Assembly: GCA_003488415.1 (NCBI GenBank)
Contig: DNLQ01000230.1
Location: 1-12,741, forward strand
Origin: Ruminococcus sp.
Lineage (GTDB): Bacteria; Bacillota; Clostridia; Oscillospirales; Ruminococcaceae
DNA: 12,741 bases
Direction: 5' to 3'
The notes under the pieces were generated by a model that worked only from the letters and a program-made list of their open reading frames with translations, ran no database searches and was not told where the DNA came from. The translations under genes and the position numbers were made by a program. This document shows positions 1-7,225 of the stretch, in pieces; positions within the stretch are counted from its first letter, which is position 1, and each line of letters begins with the position of its first letter.

Positions 1-30
1 ACTCGTCTGGAAAGCCATCCGAAGTCATAT

Positions 31-110
31 CAGAATGTGACAAATGTCATCTCCGCATCTGACTCCGGACACTACAAAACGGCTCCGGGATGGTGTATAA
101 TGATAACAGA
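31..110 (+). promoter_or_regulatory. Promoter module of the ABC exporter operon
   Basis: A -10 box TATAAT lies at 96-101. Seventeen bases upstream, 73-78 reads TACAAA, a poor -35 with three of six consensus bases, so an activator or other help may be needed. Further upstream, 38-49 is an inverted repeat, TGACA-AA-TGTCA, the most operator-like sequence here. The whole stretch aligns without gaps to the minus strand at 8946-8867 (58 of 80 positions by hand count), with the 12-base box CAGAATGTGACA identical in both. The -10 and inverted repeat are seen directly; regulation is inferred. Bases 1-30 hold no gene I can support. Confidence 0.7.
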
Positions 111-133
111 AACAGACCTACAGGAGGTACGAT

Positions 134-1084
134 ATGGAAAACACTGTTGTAAAAATAGAGAATCTTGTAAAGCGCTACGGCGATCTTATCGCACTGGATC
201 ACCTTAATCTTGAAATAAAGCAGGGGGAGATCTACGGGCTTCTTGGCCCCAACGGCTCAGGCAAGTCCACCGCAATAAACTGTCTGCTGTCCCTTCTTTC
301 CTATGATAAGGGCAGTATAGAAGTATTCGGCAGGGAGATGACTCCCGTAAGCTATGACATAAAGAAGGAGATAGGAGTCATAATGCAGAATGTTGCAGTT
401 TTTGACGAGCTGACAGTACAGGAGAACATCGACTACTTCTGCGGTCTTTACATCACTGACAAGGCAAAGCGCCGTCAGTACGTTGATGAAGCCATAAAGT
501 TCGTGGGATTGGAGGATTTCCGGAAGTTCTATCCCAAGAAGCTCTCCGGCGGACTTCTCCGCAGACTGAATATCGCCTGCGGTATAGCACATAAACCTAA
601 GCTGATAATCCTTGACGAACCGACCGTAGCAGTTGATCCCCAGAGCCGCAACCGTATCCTTGAGGGCATAGGTAAGCTGAACAGTGAAGGAGCTACAGTG
701 ATCTATACCACTCACTACATGGAGGAAGTTGAGCAGATATGCTCACGCATCGCCATACTGGACAAGGGACACAAGATAGCGGAAGGAACAAAGGACGAAC
801 TGAAGCGTATGGTGCGTACTACCGAGACAATAACCGTTGAGATACTTGAGCTACCGGAGAATGTATTCAGTGAGCTTAATGCCCTTCCTCACGTATGCGG
901 TACAGAGCATAAGGAAGGAGTTCTGACTGTCAGCTGTTCAGGCGGCAGGCACAATCTTATCCGCATACTTGACCTGCTCCAGAAGCATGACATCAGCTTC
1001 GGACGTGTATACTCCGAGCTTCCCACACTTAACGACGTATTCCTTGAGATAACAGGAACTGCTCTCAGGGACAAGGAGGAATGA
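134..1084 (+). CDS. ABC-2 type exporter, ATP-binding subunit
   Basis: Cytoplasmic ATPase that powers an ABC-2 exporter formed with the next two gene products. The nucleotide-binding domain spans about residues 7-225: Walker A GPNGSGKST at 38-46, Q-loop Gln85, signature LSGGL at 137-141 (Leu where Gln is most usual), Walker B LIILDEP at 157-163 and H-loop His194. Residues 225-316 form the C-terminal extension common in DrrA/NatA-like ATPases of about 300-320 residues. The start is set by AGGAGG at 122-127, six bases before ATG. The stop overlaps the start region of the membrane subunit, so translation is coupled. Family members export drugs, bacteriocins, lipids or sodium; the substrate cannot be read from the sequence. 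Confidence 0.93.
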   Translation: MENTVVKIENLVKRYGDLIALDHLNLEIKQGEIYGLLGPNGSGKSTAINCLLSLLSYDKGSIEVFGREMTPVSYDIKKEIGVIMQNVAVFDELTVQENIDYFCGLYITDKAKRRQYVDEAIKFVGLEDFRKFYPKKLSGGLLRRLNIACGIAHKPKLIILDEPTVAVDPQSRNRILEGIGKLNSEGATVIYTTHYMEEVEQICSRIAILDKGHKIAEGTKDELKRMVRTTETITVEILELPENVFSELNALPHVCGTEHKEGVLTVSCSGGRHNLIRILDLLQKHDISFGRVYSELPTLNDVFLEITGTALRDKEE

Positions 1085-1086
1085 CT

Positions 1087-2217
1087 ATGCTGCTGCACTC
1101 TCTTAAATATGAGCTTCTTACCGCACTTCGTGAGAGATCAATAATAATATGGCTGGTCATATTCCCCATAGGTCTCGGCATCTTTATGAATGCAGCTTTC
1201 GGCAGCCTTTATGAAAAGACCACCAATATGTCAGCGCTGCCTGTTGCTATAGTGGAGGAACAGAAGGATCCGGTCTTCCGTTCGGTAGTTGAATCCTTGG
1301 AGGACAGCGACGAGCCTTTCCTGAAGGCAGAATATACCGACAGGGAGACAGCCGAGAAGCTCTTAAGTGACGGTGATGTAAAGGGTATCATCATGATCGG
1401 CGATCCCATAGTTCTTGAAGTGAAGGAAAGCGGCATAGAGCAGACTATCCTTCGCTCCTTTACAGATCAGTACACAGTGAACAGCAGCATTATCCGTGAG
1501 ATAATGAAGAAGGATCCGGAAATGGCGATGGAAGCCGGAAAAAGAATGGCAGATGAGCTTAACGCCTGCCATGAGGTTTCTCTCACAAACGGAAATACCG
1601 ATTCCTTCACCCAGTACTTCTACAATCTTATCGCTATGGTAGCCATGTACGGTTCTATCCTGGGACTCCAGATCTCTGTGAACAATCAGGCTAATCTCTC
1701 AGACATCGGAGCAAGAAAGGGCTGCTCACCTGTAAGAAAATCTATCACACTGACAGCAGGACTTATATCCGCATGGATAATTGAAAGCGGATGTATGGCG
1801 ATCAGTGTGACCTTCCTGCGCTTCGTGCTTGGTGTGGAGCTTGGCGGAAGTCTCGGACTTGTGTATCTCACAGCACTCCTGGGAGGCATTGCCGGAGTAT
1901 CAATAGGCTTCATGATAGGCTCTTTTGACCGCTTCAAGTATGAAGTGAAGTTCGGGATAGCGATGGCGGTTTCAATGACACTCTGCTTCCTGAGCGGACT
2001 TATGATGGGTACGATCAAGCCCATTATCGAGAAGAAGGCTCCTGTAATAAACCGTCTCAATCCGGCAGCGCTTATCTCCGACTGCCTGTACGCTCTCAAT
2101 GTTGACAGCGATCTGCATCGTTTCAGTGTGAAGATAGCTTCACTGGCAGTAATGACTTTGGTTTTCTCAGTTATCGGACTTATTATGATGAGGAGGAAGA
2201 AGTATGCAAGTATTTAA
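1087..2217 (+). CDS. ABC-2 type exporter, membrane subunit 1
   Basis: Integral membrane subunit of the exporter, 376 residues. One hydrophobic helix near residues 17-36 is followed by an extracytoplasmic stretch of roughly 130 residues. Five or so hydrophobic helices follow from about residue 165, and the protein ends in a basic RRKK tail. This is the usual ABC-2 permease layout (one helix, large loop, then a bundle). Start choice: an ATG at 1081 overlaps the ATPase stop as ATGA, but AGGAGG at 1074-1079 lies only one base before it. The same site is seven bases before the in-frame ATG at 1087, which I therefore prefer. The product probably pairs with the following gene product as a heterodimer. 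Confidence 0.88.
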   Translation: MLLHSLKYELLTALRERSIIIWLVIFPIGLGIFMNAAFGSLYEKTTNMSALPVAIVEEQKDPVFRSVVESLEDSDEPFLKAEYTDRETAEKLLSDGDVKGIIMIGDPIVLEVKESGIEQTILRSFTDQYTVNSSIIREIMKKDPEMAMEAGKRMADELNACHEVSLTNGNTDSFTQYFYNLIAMVAMYGSILGLQISVNNQANLSDIGARKGCSPVRKSITLTAGLISAWIIESGCMAISVTFLRFVLGVELGGSLGLVYLTALLGGIAGVSIGFMIGSFDRFKYEVKFGIAMAVSMTLCFLSGLMMGTIKPIIEKKAPVINRLNPAALISDCLYALNVDSDLHRFSVKIASLAVMTLVFSVIGLIMMRRKKYASI

Positions 2218-3406
2218 GGTCTTTCTGAAGGTGATGAAGAAGAATATACGCTCCATGATGATCTATGTGGTGATATTCCTTGCACTTTCCATAACCTATA
2301 CTATGATGGATGACGGAAATAAGACCTTTGATGATTATGCTCTGAAGGTATGTGTATTTGATGAAGACGGTACTGAGGAGAGCAAGGCACTTGAAGATTT
2401 CGTTTTCTCACGTCATGAGCGTACTGAGGTAAAGAACGACCACGACTCCATTACCGACGCTCTGTACTACGGCGCTATCAGCGGTACTGACTGCGTATTC
2501 GTGATAAACAAGGGGTATGCGGATAAGCTCAGTGCAGGAGATACAGATGACCTGTTCACCTTCTACACCATGCACGGTAGCTACTTTGAAGCTCTTCTGG
2601 AGACTCAGCTCAATGCCTATGTGCGTTCCGTAACTGCATTTACTTCTTCGGGATTCGAGCTTGATGAAGCAATAAGCCGCACCGCAGAAGCAGTATCGGC
2701 ACAGACTGAGGTAGTAATGACAGAGCGGGACAACGGCGATCCTGAGTTCTCAAAATCCTTCTCTGTATTCTTCATATACATGGCGTACATCCTTATGGCG
2801 GTAATGATAAATACTCTCTGTCCGGTGCTTATGGCTATGGAGCGCAGGGATGTCCGCTACCGCACCAACTGCTCAAGTCTCAGCTCTCTTTCAATTTCGG
2901 TACAGATCTTTGCAGGCTGTGCGGCGGTAGTATTGGCGCTGTGGCTGGTGTTCATGCTTACAGGTGTGTTCCTCCAGGGAGGTATGTACCATGGCAAGGC
3001 ATGGCTGGCAGTTCTGAACAGTCTGGTATTCACTGTAGTATGCACCGCTCTTGCACTTCTCTTTGCCAGCTTCGACCTCAGCCTCAACATGATAAATCTC
3101 TTTGCGCAGGTCATCAGTCTCGGACTCAGCTTCATAAGCGGAGTATTCGTACAGCAGAGCCTGTTAGGTGAGGGAGTGCTGTCTGTAGCACGTTTCTTCC
3201 CGACCTACTGGTATGTCAAGGCAAATAACTGTCTTTCCGGCATGGATACAGTGCAGTCTGTTTCCGGGGCTATGGGCTGTATCGGTATAGAAGCAGCCTA
3301 CGCCGCTGCACTTCTCCTTATTACTCTCCTTGTAAGAAGAGTAAGATACAGCGGAGCTTCTGTGAAAACAGAGGTAAAGAAGGCTGCTGCACCTACTCAG
3401 GCATGA
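2204..3406 (+). CDS. ABC-2 type exporter, membrane subunit 2
   Basis: Second integral membrane subunit, 400 residues, with the same plan: an N-terminal helix near residues 18-34, a soluble extracytoplasmic region to about residue 185, and about five hydrophobic helices to the C-terminus, which is basic then Ala/Lys-rich. It overlaps the previous gene by 14 bases, and its AGGAGG (2191-2196, seven bases before ATG) lies inside that gene, so the three subunits are translationally coupled. Its sequence differs clearly from subunit 1, which points to a heterodimeric exporter rather than a recent duplication. The family assignment comes from topology and operon position; the substrate is unknown. 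Confidence 0.88.
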   Translation: MQVFKVFLKVMKKNIRSMMIYVVIFLALSITYTMMDDGNKTFDDYALKVCVFDEDGTEESKALEDFVFSRHERTEVKNDHDSITDALYYGAISGTDCVFVINKGYADKLSAGDTDDLFTFYTMHGSYFEALLETQLNAYVRSVTAFTSSGFELDEAISRTAEAVSAQTEVVMTERDNGDPEFSKSFSVFFIYMAYILMAVMINTLCPVLMAMERRDVRYRTNCSSLSSLSISVQIFAGCAAVVLALWLVFMLTGVFLQGGMYHGKAWLAVLNSLVFTVVCTALALLFASFDLSLNMINLFAQVISLGLSFISGVFVQQSLLGEGVLSVARFFPTYWYVKANNCLSGMDTVQSVSGAMGCIGIEAAYAAALLLITLLVRRVRYSGASVKTEVKKAAAPTQA

Positions 3407-3418
3407 TATAGTTTTGTA

Positions 3419-3465
3419 AAGCACCGCACAGGAAGTCATATACTTTCCTGTACGGTGCTTATTGT
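3419..3465 (+). terminator. Rho-independent terminator of the ABC exporter operon
   Basis: A 16-base stem (3419-3434 with 3445-3460, one C-A mismatch) encloses a 10-base loop and is followed by the moderately T-rich ATTGTCTCT. It starts 12 bases after the last permease gene. Confidence 0.8.
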
Positions 3466-3519
3466 CTCTCTGCAAAGCCGTATGCAGCTGAGGCAGTTCT
3501 TTCTGCGTGTATGCTGAAC

Positions 3520-3548
3520 TTGACCTTCCGGAAAAAAAGTTATATAAT
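3520..3548 (+). promoter_or_regulatory. Sigma-A promoter of the dockerin protein gene
   Basis: TTGACC at 3520-3525 and TATAAT at 3543-3548 are separated by exactly 17 bases, eleven of twelve consensus positions. Transcription should begin near 3555, giving a 5' leader of about 128 nt. The rest of the 276-base gap between genes holds the preceding terminator and the leader described next. Confidence 0.85.
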
Positions 3549-3571
3549 AATAGAGTCAGCAATGTCTGTAC

Positions 3572-3676
3572 ATCAACAGGAACGGCGGTATGCGCTATAC
3601 GAAACGCAGCTGCTCTGTTCTTGATCCAATCATACCGCTTGCTTTTTCATGATACAGGGAAGCGGTAAAAAGGGGG
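3572..3676 (+). promoter_or_regulatory. Structured 5' leader, candidate cis-regulatory RNA
   Basis: Three pairings can be drawn by eye. Bases 3585-3592 (GCGGTATG) pair perfectly with 3631-3638. Bases 3633-3640 (TACCGCTT) pair perfectly with 3660-3667, using the same central strand, so these two helices exclude each other. Bases 3572-3579 (ATCAACAG) can pair with 3615-3625 allowing a three-base bulge, which crosses the first helix in a pseudoknot arrangement. The last helix ends four bases before the ribosome site AGGGGG at 3671-3676. Shared strands next to a ribosome site are typical of riboswitches and attenuators. I do not recognise a known class, and the regulatory role is inferred. Confidence 0.4.
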
Positions 3677-3682
3677 AAAACT

Positions 3683-5686
3683 ATGAAAAAACTTATCGCA
3701 TTCATCTCGGCACTCACTCTTACAGCATCCTGCACCGGCAGCTACGTGAACGCAGCGGATGCTGTACCGGCAGACATAGGAGAGGCAGCTTATGAGAGTA
3801 TTCAGTACATGAAGCAGTCCTATGATCTGAACAGCGACGGTATTATCACTATGGAAGAACTCTGTCAGGTTAATACCCTCACACTTGATCTGAATGACGT
3901 TACCGGCATTGACTGGATGTCAGGTCTCAGCAGATGCAGGTACCTGTCTCTTTCCAACGGTAATTATACCGACCTTTCAGTGCTGAAGGACCTTCCGGAG
4001 CTGAAGACTCTCGTTCTGAAAAACGTACCTGTGGAGGACATTTCATTTATCGGTACGCTTAAAAAGCTGGATACGCTCGAACTGAGGGGACTCCCTGCAA
4101 CAGACATCTCCGCTCTGAGCAAACCTCCTCTCAACAGATGTACACTGTCAGATATGCCGCAGATAACCGAGGAACAGAGGATCGCTGTTGCACGTTCTGC
4201 CGGGGACATTGAGATAGAATGCGGATTCTTTGAGGAAGCTGGCATCAGACCTGAGGGGCTTTTAGAGACCGATGATGTGAAGCTGGTGTTCGGAGATACT
4301 GATGTTATATCTATAGGCAACTGCAAGGATACCATAAGCGGTTATTATACCCAGGTATTCGGAAAGAAAGCCGGCAGCACAGAATACAGGCTCCTTGCGG
4401 ACGGCAAGGAGATAATGAAGGGTACTGTTACGGTGAAGGATGCTGACGTTCTGTCACCTGAGCTCCACGACACTCATGCCGATGCTGTTCCGTGTATCGG
4501 ACATACTAAGGATACCGGGTATATGTGCCTGGAGAACGGCGTACTCTATACCTTCGACGATGACAAGGTCGGCATTTATACAGAAGGCGTAAAGGAATTC
4601 AGTACCATTGAACACCGGGCGCAGTATAATATATACTACCACTATGACTTCATAGTAAAGGATGACGGCACACTCACCATAAACGGAAAGGAGCAGGAGG
4701 GTAAGTACGAAGGAACTGCTTTCGGCTGCTTCTGGAATGATAAGGGAGAGCTTTATACAGCCTTCCCGAAGAGCAGCAAGGAGTTCAGGGTAGTAAAGAT
4801 AGCCGATGATTTCAGGGAGTTTCTTGATGACGGAAAGAATTTCTACGTTTCTGTAACAGGTGAAGTAATGAAGTACAAGGCAACTCTTGACAGCAAGGAT
4901 GAACCCCTTGTATCCACCGAGCCTACAGGGATCATGGAGCCGAAGGACTCTCTTTCCATGATGATACTTGACAAGGACAGCACACTCTGGAAGTACTATT
5001 CCAACCGTCCTGACGATCCTTATGAGAAGGTAGCGGAGAACGTACAGAAGCTGGACTATGTTGAGACAGATGACAGAACGAGCCGCTATGTATACTACGA
5101 TAAAGAAGGCACGATCAGAGAGATAGGCGGCAGTAGGGAAGTAAAGCTGCCGGAATCTTCTTTTGCTGAGCGCCTTGGTTATAAGGTGAAAGAAATTACA
5201 CCTCTCTATCATGTGGACGGCGTTCCTTCTGAGAGCCTTCACTATGTCATAACAAATGATGATGTCATAACATTCACCTTTGGTGAAAAGCACATGGCAG
5301 TATCGGATGCTGAGAGATTTCTGTGCCTGTCTTACGGTGACAATATCGAAAACGGCTTTGCATACTTCCTGCGTACTGACGGAAGCATATGGCAGTATGA
5401 CATAGCCGGTAACACCTGCATGGAAATGGCAGATGCAGGTGTACCAAACGGTGCAGCTCCCGCAGAGGAGATCGTTCCAGGAGACGTGAACGGTGACGGT
5501 GAGTGCGGAGCAGCAGATCTTGTTACACTCCATAAATGGCTGCTTGGAGAGCCTGATGCCGTTGTCGGAAACTGGAAAGCGGCTGATCTCAGCCGTGACG
5601 GAAGACTTGACGTGTTTGATCTCTGTTTCCTGAGAAAGAAACTGGCAGATCCCCTGCTCCCCACCGATCATGACGGACAGGCGTGA
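3683..5686 (+). CDS. Secreted EF-hand / leucine-rich-repeat protein with C-terminal dockerin
   Basis: Probable exported cellulosome-associated protein of 667 residues. A signal peptide covers about residues 1-24 (KK, hydrophobic core, then VNA before Ala25). A canonical EF-hand loop follows (Asp48, Asn50, Asp52, Gly53, Ile55, Glu59). Leucine-rich repeats, internalin-like in spacing, run from about 64 to 160. Residues 160-590 look beta-rich, with recurring Asp/Gly turns that could be a propeller, but I recognise no catalytic domain. The dockerin has two calcium loops, one starting at Asp601 (DVNGDGECGAAD) and one at Asp635 (DLSRDGRLDVFD). A dockerin normally docks to a scaffoldin cohesin, so this protein probably brings a binding or structural function to the complex. 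AGGGGG lies six bases before ATG. No terminator follows until 5926. Confidence 0.82.
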   Translation: MKKLIAFISALTLTASCTGSYVNAADAVPADIGEAAYESIQYMKQSYDLNSDGIITMEELCQVNTLTLDLNDVTGIDWMSGLSRCRYLSLSNGNYTDLSVLKDLPELKTLVLKNVPVEDISFIGTLKKLDTLELRGLPATDISALSKPPLNRCTLSDMPQITEEQRIAVARSAGDIEIECGFFEEAGIRPEGLLETDDVKLVFGDTDVISIGNCKDTISGYYTQVFGKKAGSTEYRLLADGKEIMKGTVTVKDADVLSPELHDTHADAVPCIGHTKDTGYMCLENGVLYTFDDDKVGIYTEGVKEFSTIEHRAQYNIYYHYDFIVKDDGTLTINGKEQEGKYEGTAFGCFWNDKGELYTAFPKSSKEFRVVKIADDFREFLDDGKNFYVSVTGEVMKYKATLDSKDEPLVSTEPTGIMEPKDSLSMMILDKDSTLWKYYSNRPDDPYEKVAENVQKLDYVETDDRTSRYVYYDKEGTIREIGGSREVKLPESSFAERLGYKVKEITPLYHVDGVPSESLHYVITNDDVITFTFGEKHMAVSDAERFLCLSYGDNIENGFAYFLRTDGSIWQYDIAGNTCMEMADAGVPNGAAPAEEIVPGDVNGDGECGAADLVTLHKWLLGEPDAVVGNWKAADLSRDGRLDVFDLCFLRKKLADPLLPTDHDGQA

Positions 5687-5721
5687 AATCGGATACTGCG
5701 TAAAGAAATATAGGTGATATC

Positions 5722-5906
5722 GTGGGTGTACTGACTGTAAAGCATAATGAATTAAGTGCTGAAGAATTTGTAATGCTGTGGGAAAGTGTCTGGGGGATAT
5801 ATTTGTGGAGCTTTGTGCAATGCCGGACAAGATACCTTTCTACGAGAAGTTCGGGTTCAAGGCAAATGAAGCACAAAGACTCAGGATAATGCTCAGGGCA
5901 GAGTAA
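5722..5906 (+). pseudogene. GNAT acetyltransferase remnant with internal deletion
   Basis: Two frames together recall a GNAT N-acetyltransferase. From GTG at 5722, 25 codons resemble the family N-terminus (ELSAEEFVMLWESVWG). From 5799 in another frame, 35 codons give the family C-terminus (IFVELCAMPDKIPFYEKFGF and on) to a TAA at 5904-5906. The acetyl-CoA binding motif and most of the core are missing. Intact members are about 130-150 residues, so some 70-90 codons have probably been lost, with the junction near 5791-5800. Read straight through, the first frame makes a 57-codon ORF ending at 5892 with a scrambled tail. The ribosome site is weak. Assignment is from remembered family sequence. 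Confidence 0.75.
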
Positions 5907-5925
5907 TGCTGTCAGGCAGAAAAGC

Positions 5926-5960
5926 AACAGTCCCGGAATACTGCTCCGGGACTGTTTTGT
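5926..5960. terminator. Bidirectional terminator between convergent units
   Basis: A perfect 12-base stem (5926-5937 with 5945-5956) encloses a seven-base loop. TTTT follows on the plus strand. On the minus strand GC then TTTT follows. It can end both the dockerin/GNAT-remnant transcript and the opposing transporter transcript. Confidence 0.85.
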
Positions 5961-5979
5961 CAGATAAATGATAACCGAA

Positions 5980-6921
5980 TCAGGCTTTCTTTATGTTACT
6001 GATGTTAACTGTTATGATACCTGCGGTGATGAGCAGGAGGGCGAACAGATACTTTATTCCGAGCTGTCCTGATTCACCTAAAAGGGCAGCTGAAAGAAGT
6101 ACTCCTATCACCGGGTTCATAAAGCCGAATACTGATATTTTTGATACATCGTTGTGTTTGAGGAGTATTCCCCACAGTGTATAAGCGGCACTGGAGACAA
6201 ATGCCAGGTACAGGAGTATCAGCGCAGCTCCCGGAAGCTGTACAGTGTTTCCGGAGACTGTTCTGCCGCCGGAGAGCGCAAGTGCAAGGCTGCCGGCAGC
6301 AGTCATTGCCAGTCCGCCGAACATGAACTGATAGCCGCTGAATAGTACAGTGTCATGCTGTGCAGAGTACTTTTTTATAAGTACTGAGGATACGCCGTAG
6401 CACATGGCGGACAGAGCTACAAGCCCGTCACCAAGCGGCTTGAAGGAGAAACCTTCCGGAGTGAGGTTTATCATCACTACACCGGCGAATCCCAGCAGGC
6501 ATCCTAACAGTTTCCGGGGAGTCAGTTTTTCCATTCTCATGAACAGACAGGCAGCGATTATAGAAAAGAAGACAGTAAGGGAGTCCACCACAGCGGAGTT
6601 CACTCCTGTAGTGTGAGCGAGTCCGAGGTAGAAGAAAACGTACTGTCCTACAGTCTGGAACAGGCTGAGGAGGGCTATCTTTCCGATCTCGTCTCTCCCG
6701 GGCAGCGGGATCTTCCGCCGGAGGATGCCGGCAAAGACTATTACAAGTATCCCTGCAAGGAAAAAGCGGATTCCTGCGAACCTGATGATCCGCCATGTCT
6801 CGCTGCCTGATATATCCCACAGCCTGTAGCCGATCTTTATTCCCGGAAAGGCGCTTCCCCACAGGAAACAGCATATCAGCGCTCCGAGGAATACGAGAGC
6901 ATTTTTCTTTATATTCTTCAT
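5980..6921 (-). CDS. EamA/DMT-family transporter
   Basis: Inner-membrane transporter of the drug/metabolite (EamA, RhaT-like) superfamily, 313 residues with about ten hydrophobic helices in two EamA repeats. Family marks include the first-helix FLWGSAFPGIKIG (residues 19-31) and the TTGVNSAVVDSLTVFFS segment of the first repeat. The C-terminus is basic (NIKKA). Members export amino acids or other metabolites; the substrate cannot be told. The frame stays open upstream to a TTG at 6960, but I start at the ATG of 6921 because GGAAGTGA lies about five bases before it and the -10 box sits just upstream. It is a single-gene unit, divergent from the XRE regulator, which makes control by that regulator possible but unproven. 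Confidence 0.88.
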   Translation of the reverse strand: MKNIKKNALVFLGALICCFLWGSAFPGIKIGYRLWDISGSETWRIIRFAGIRFFLAGILVIVFAGILRRKIPLPGRDEIGKIALLSLFQTVGQYVFFYLGLAHTTGVNSAVVDSLTVFFSIIAACLFMRMEKLTPRKLLGCLLGFAGVVMINLTPEGFSFKPLGDGLVALSAMCYGVSSVLIKKYSAQHDTVLFSGYQFMFGGLAMTAAGSLALALSGGRTVSGNTVQLPGAALILLYLAFVSSAAYTLWGILLKHNDVSKISVFGFMNPVIGVLLSAALLGESGQLGIKYLFALLLITAGIITVNISNIKKA

Positions 6922-6979
6922 TATCTCACTTCCGTCAAGTAATATACCGGAGCTTTCCAAGCATAACGGCGCAACATTT

Positions 6980-7008
6980 ATTTTACTTCAATACAGAGGA
7001 TATGTCAA
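6980..7008 (-). promoter_or_regulatory. Sigma-A promoter of the EamA transporter gene
   Basis: Reading the minus strand, TTGACA at 7008-7003 and TAAAAT at 6985-6980 are separated by 17 bases, eleven of twelve consensus positions. The 5' leader is about 50 nt. Confidence 0.85.
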
Positions 7009-7129
7009 GTTCTAACGGATCGGATGCTGCAATAATCACTGCCGTGGGAACACACAGGAAAATATCTGATATCGTACTCCGATAATAATAAACAGCTTCA
7101 GCCGGAATGCCTCCGCAACAAACAGTTGC

Positions 7130-7158
7130 TTGCTCCGGAAAAGGAATGGTGGTATAAT
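7130..7158 (+). promoter_or_regulatory. Extended -10 promoter of the XRE/zinc-ribbon gene
   Basis: TATAAT at 7153-7158 is preceded directly by TGG (7150-7152), an extended -10. TTGCTC at 7130-7135 gives a weak -35 with a 17-base spacer. A small hairpin (GCAAC 7115-7119 with GTTGC 7125-7129) lies just upstream of the -35. The 264-base gap 6962-7225 holds this promoter, the divergent transporter promoter and no gene that I can support. Confidence 0.75.
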
Positions 7159-7225
7159 ATTTACAAGACGGAAAGCCGCTGCAGAAGGCTCACCGGACAC
7201 TAAAATATCTCAGAGGTGAAATGTT

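Noticed and set aside
1..204. Plus-strand frame 1 is open from the window edge to about 204
   Set aside because: It runs through a promoter, a ribosome site and the start of the ATPase gene, its codons are unlike the neighbours, and the same region is homologous to noncoding promoter DNA at 8867-8946.
1081..1086. ATG at 1081 as start of permease subunit 1
   Set aside because: The ribosome site ends one base before it, too close. The ATG at 1087 has normal spacing. Coupling by the ATGA overlap keeps this possible but less likely.
3164..3562. 132-codon minus-strand ORF across the ABC operon end
   Set aside because: It runs through the terminator stem and the dockerin gene promoter, and it has no recognisable domain.
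3683..3736. Lipoprotein processing at Cys17 of the dockerin protein
   Set aside because: The residues before it (Leu-Thr-Ala-Ser) put Thr where a lipobox wants Leu or a similar residue, and a good signal peptidase I site follows at residue 24.
4454..5830. A 458-codon open frame on the minus strand opposite the dockerin gene
   Set aside because: It is the antisense of a gene with a clear signal peptide, repeats and dockerin. Its translation is rich in Cys, Tyr and His without domain logic, and I saw no suitable ribosome site or promoter.
6795..7085. 96-codon plus-strand ORF overlapping the EamA gene start
   Set aside because: It is mostly antisense to a clear membrane protein and its promoter, and it has no ribosome site.
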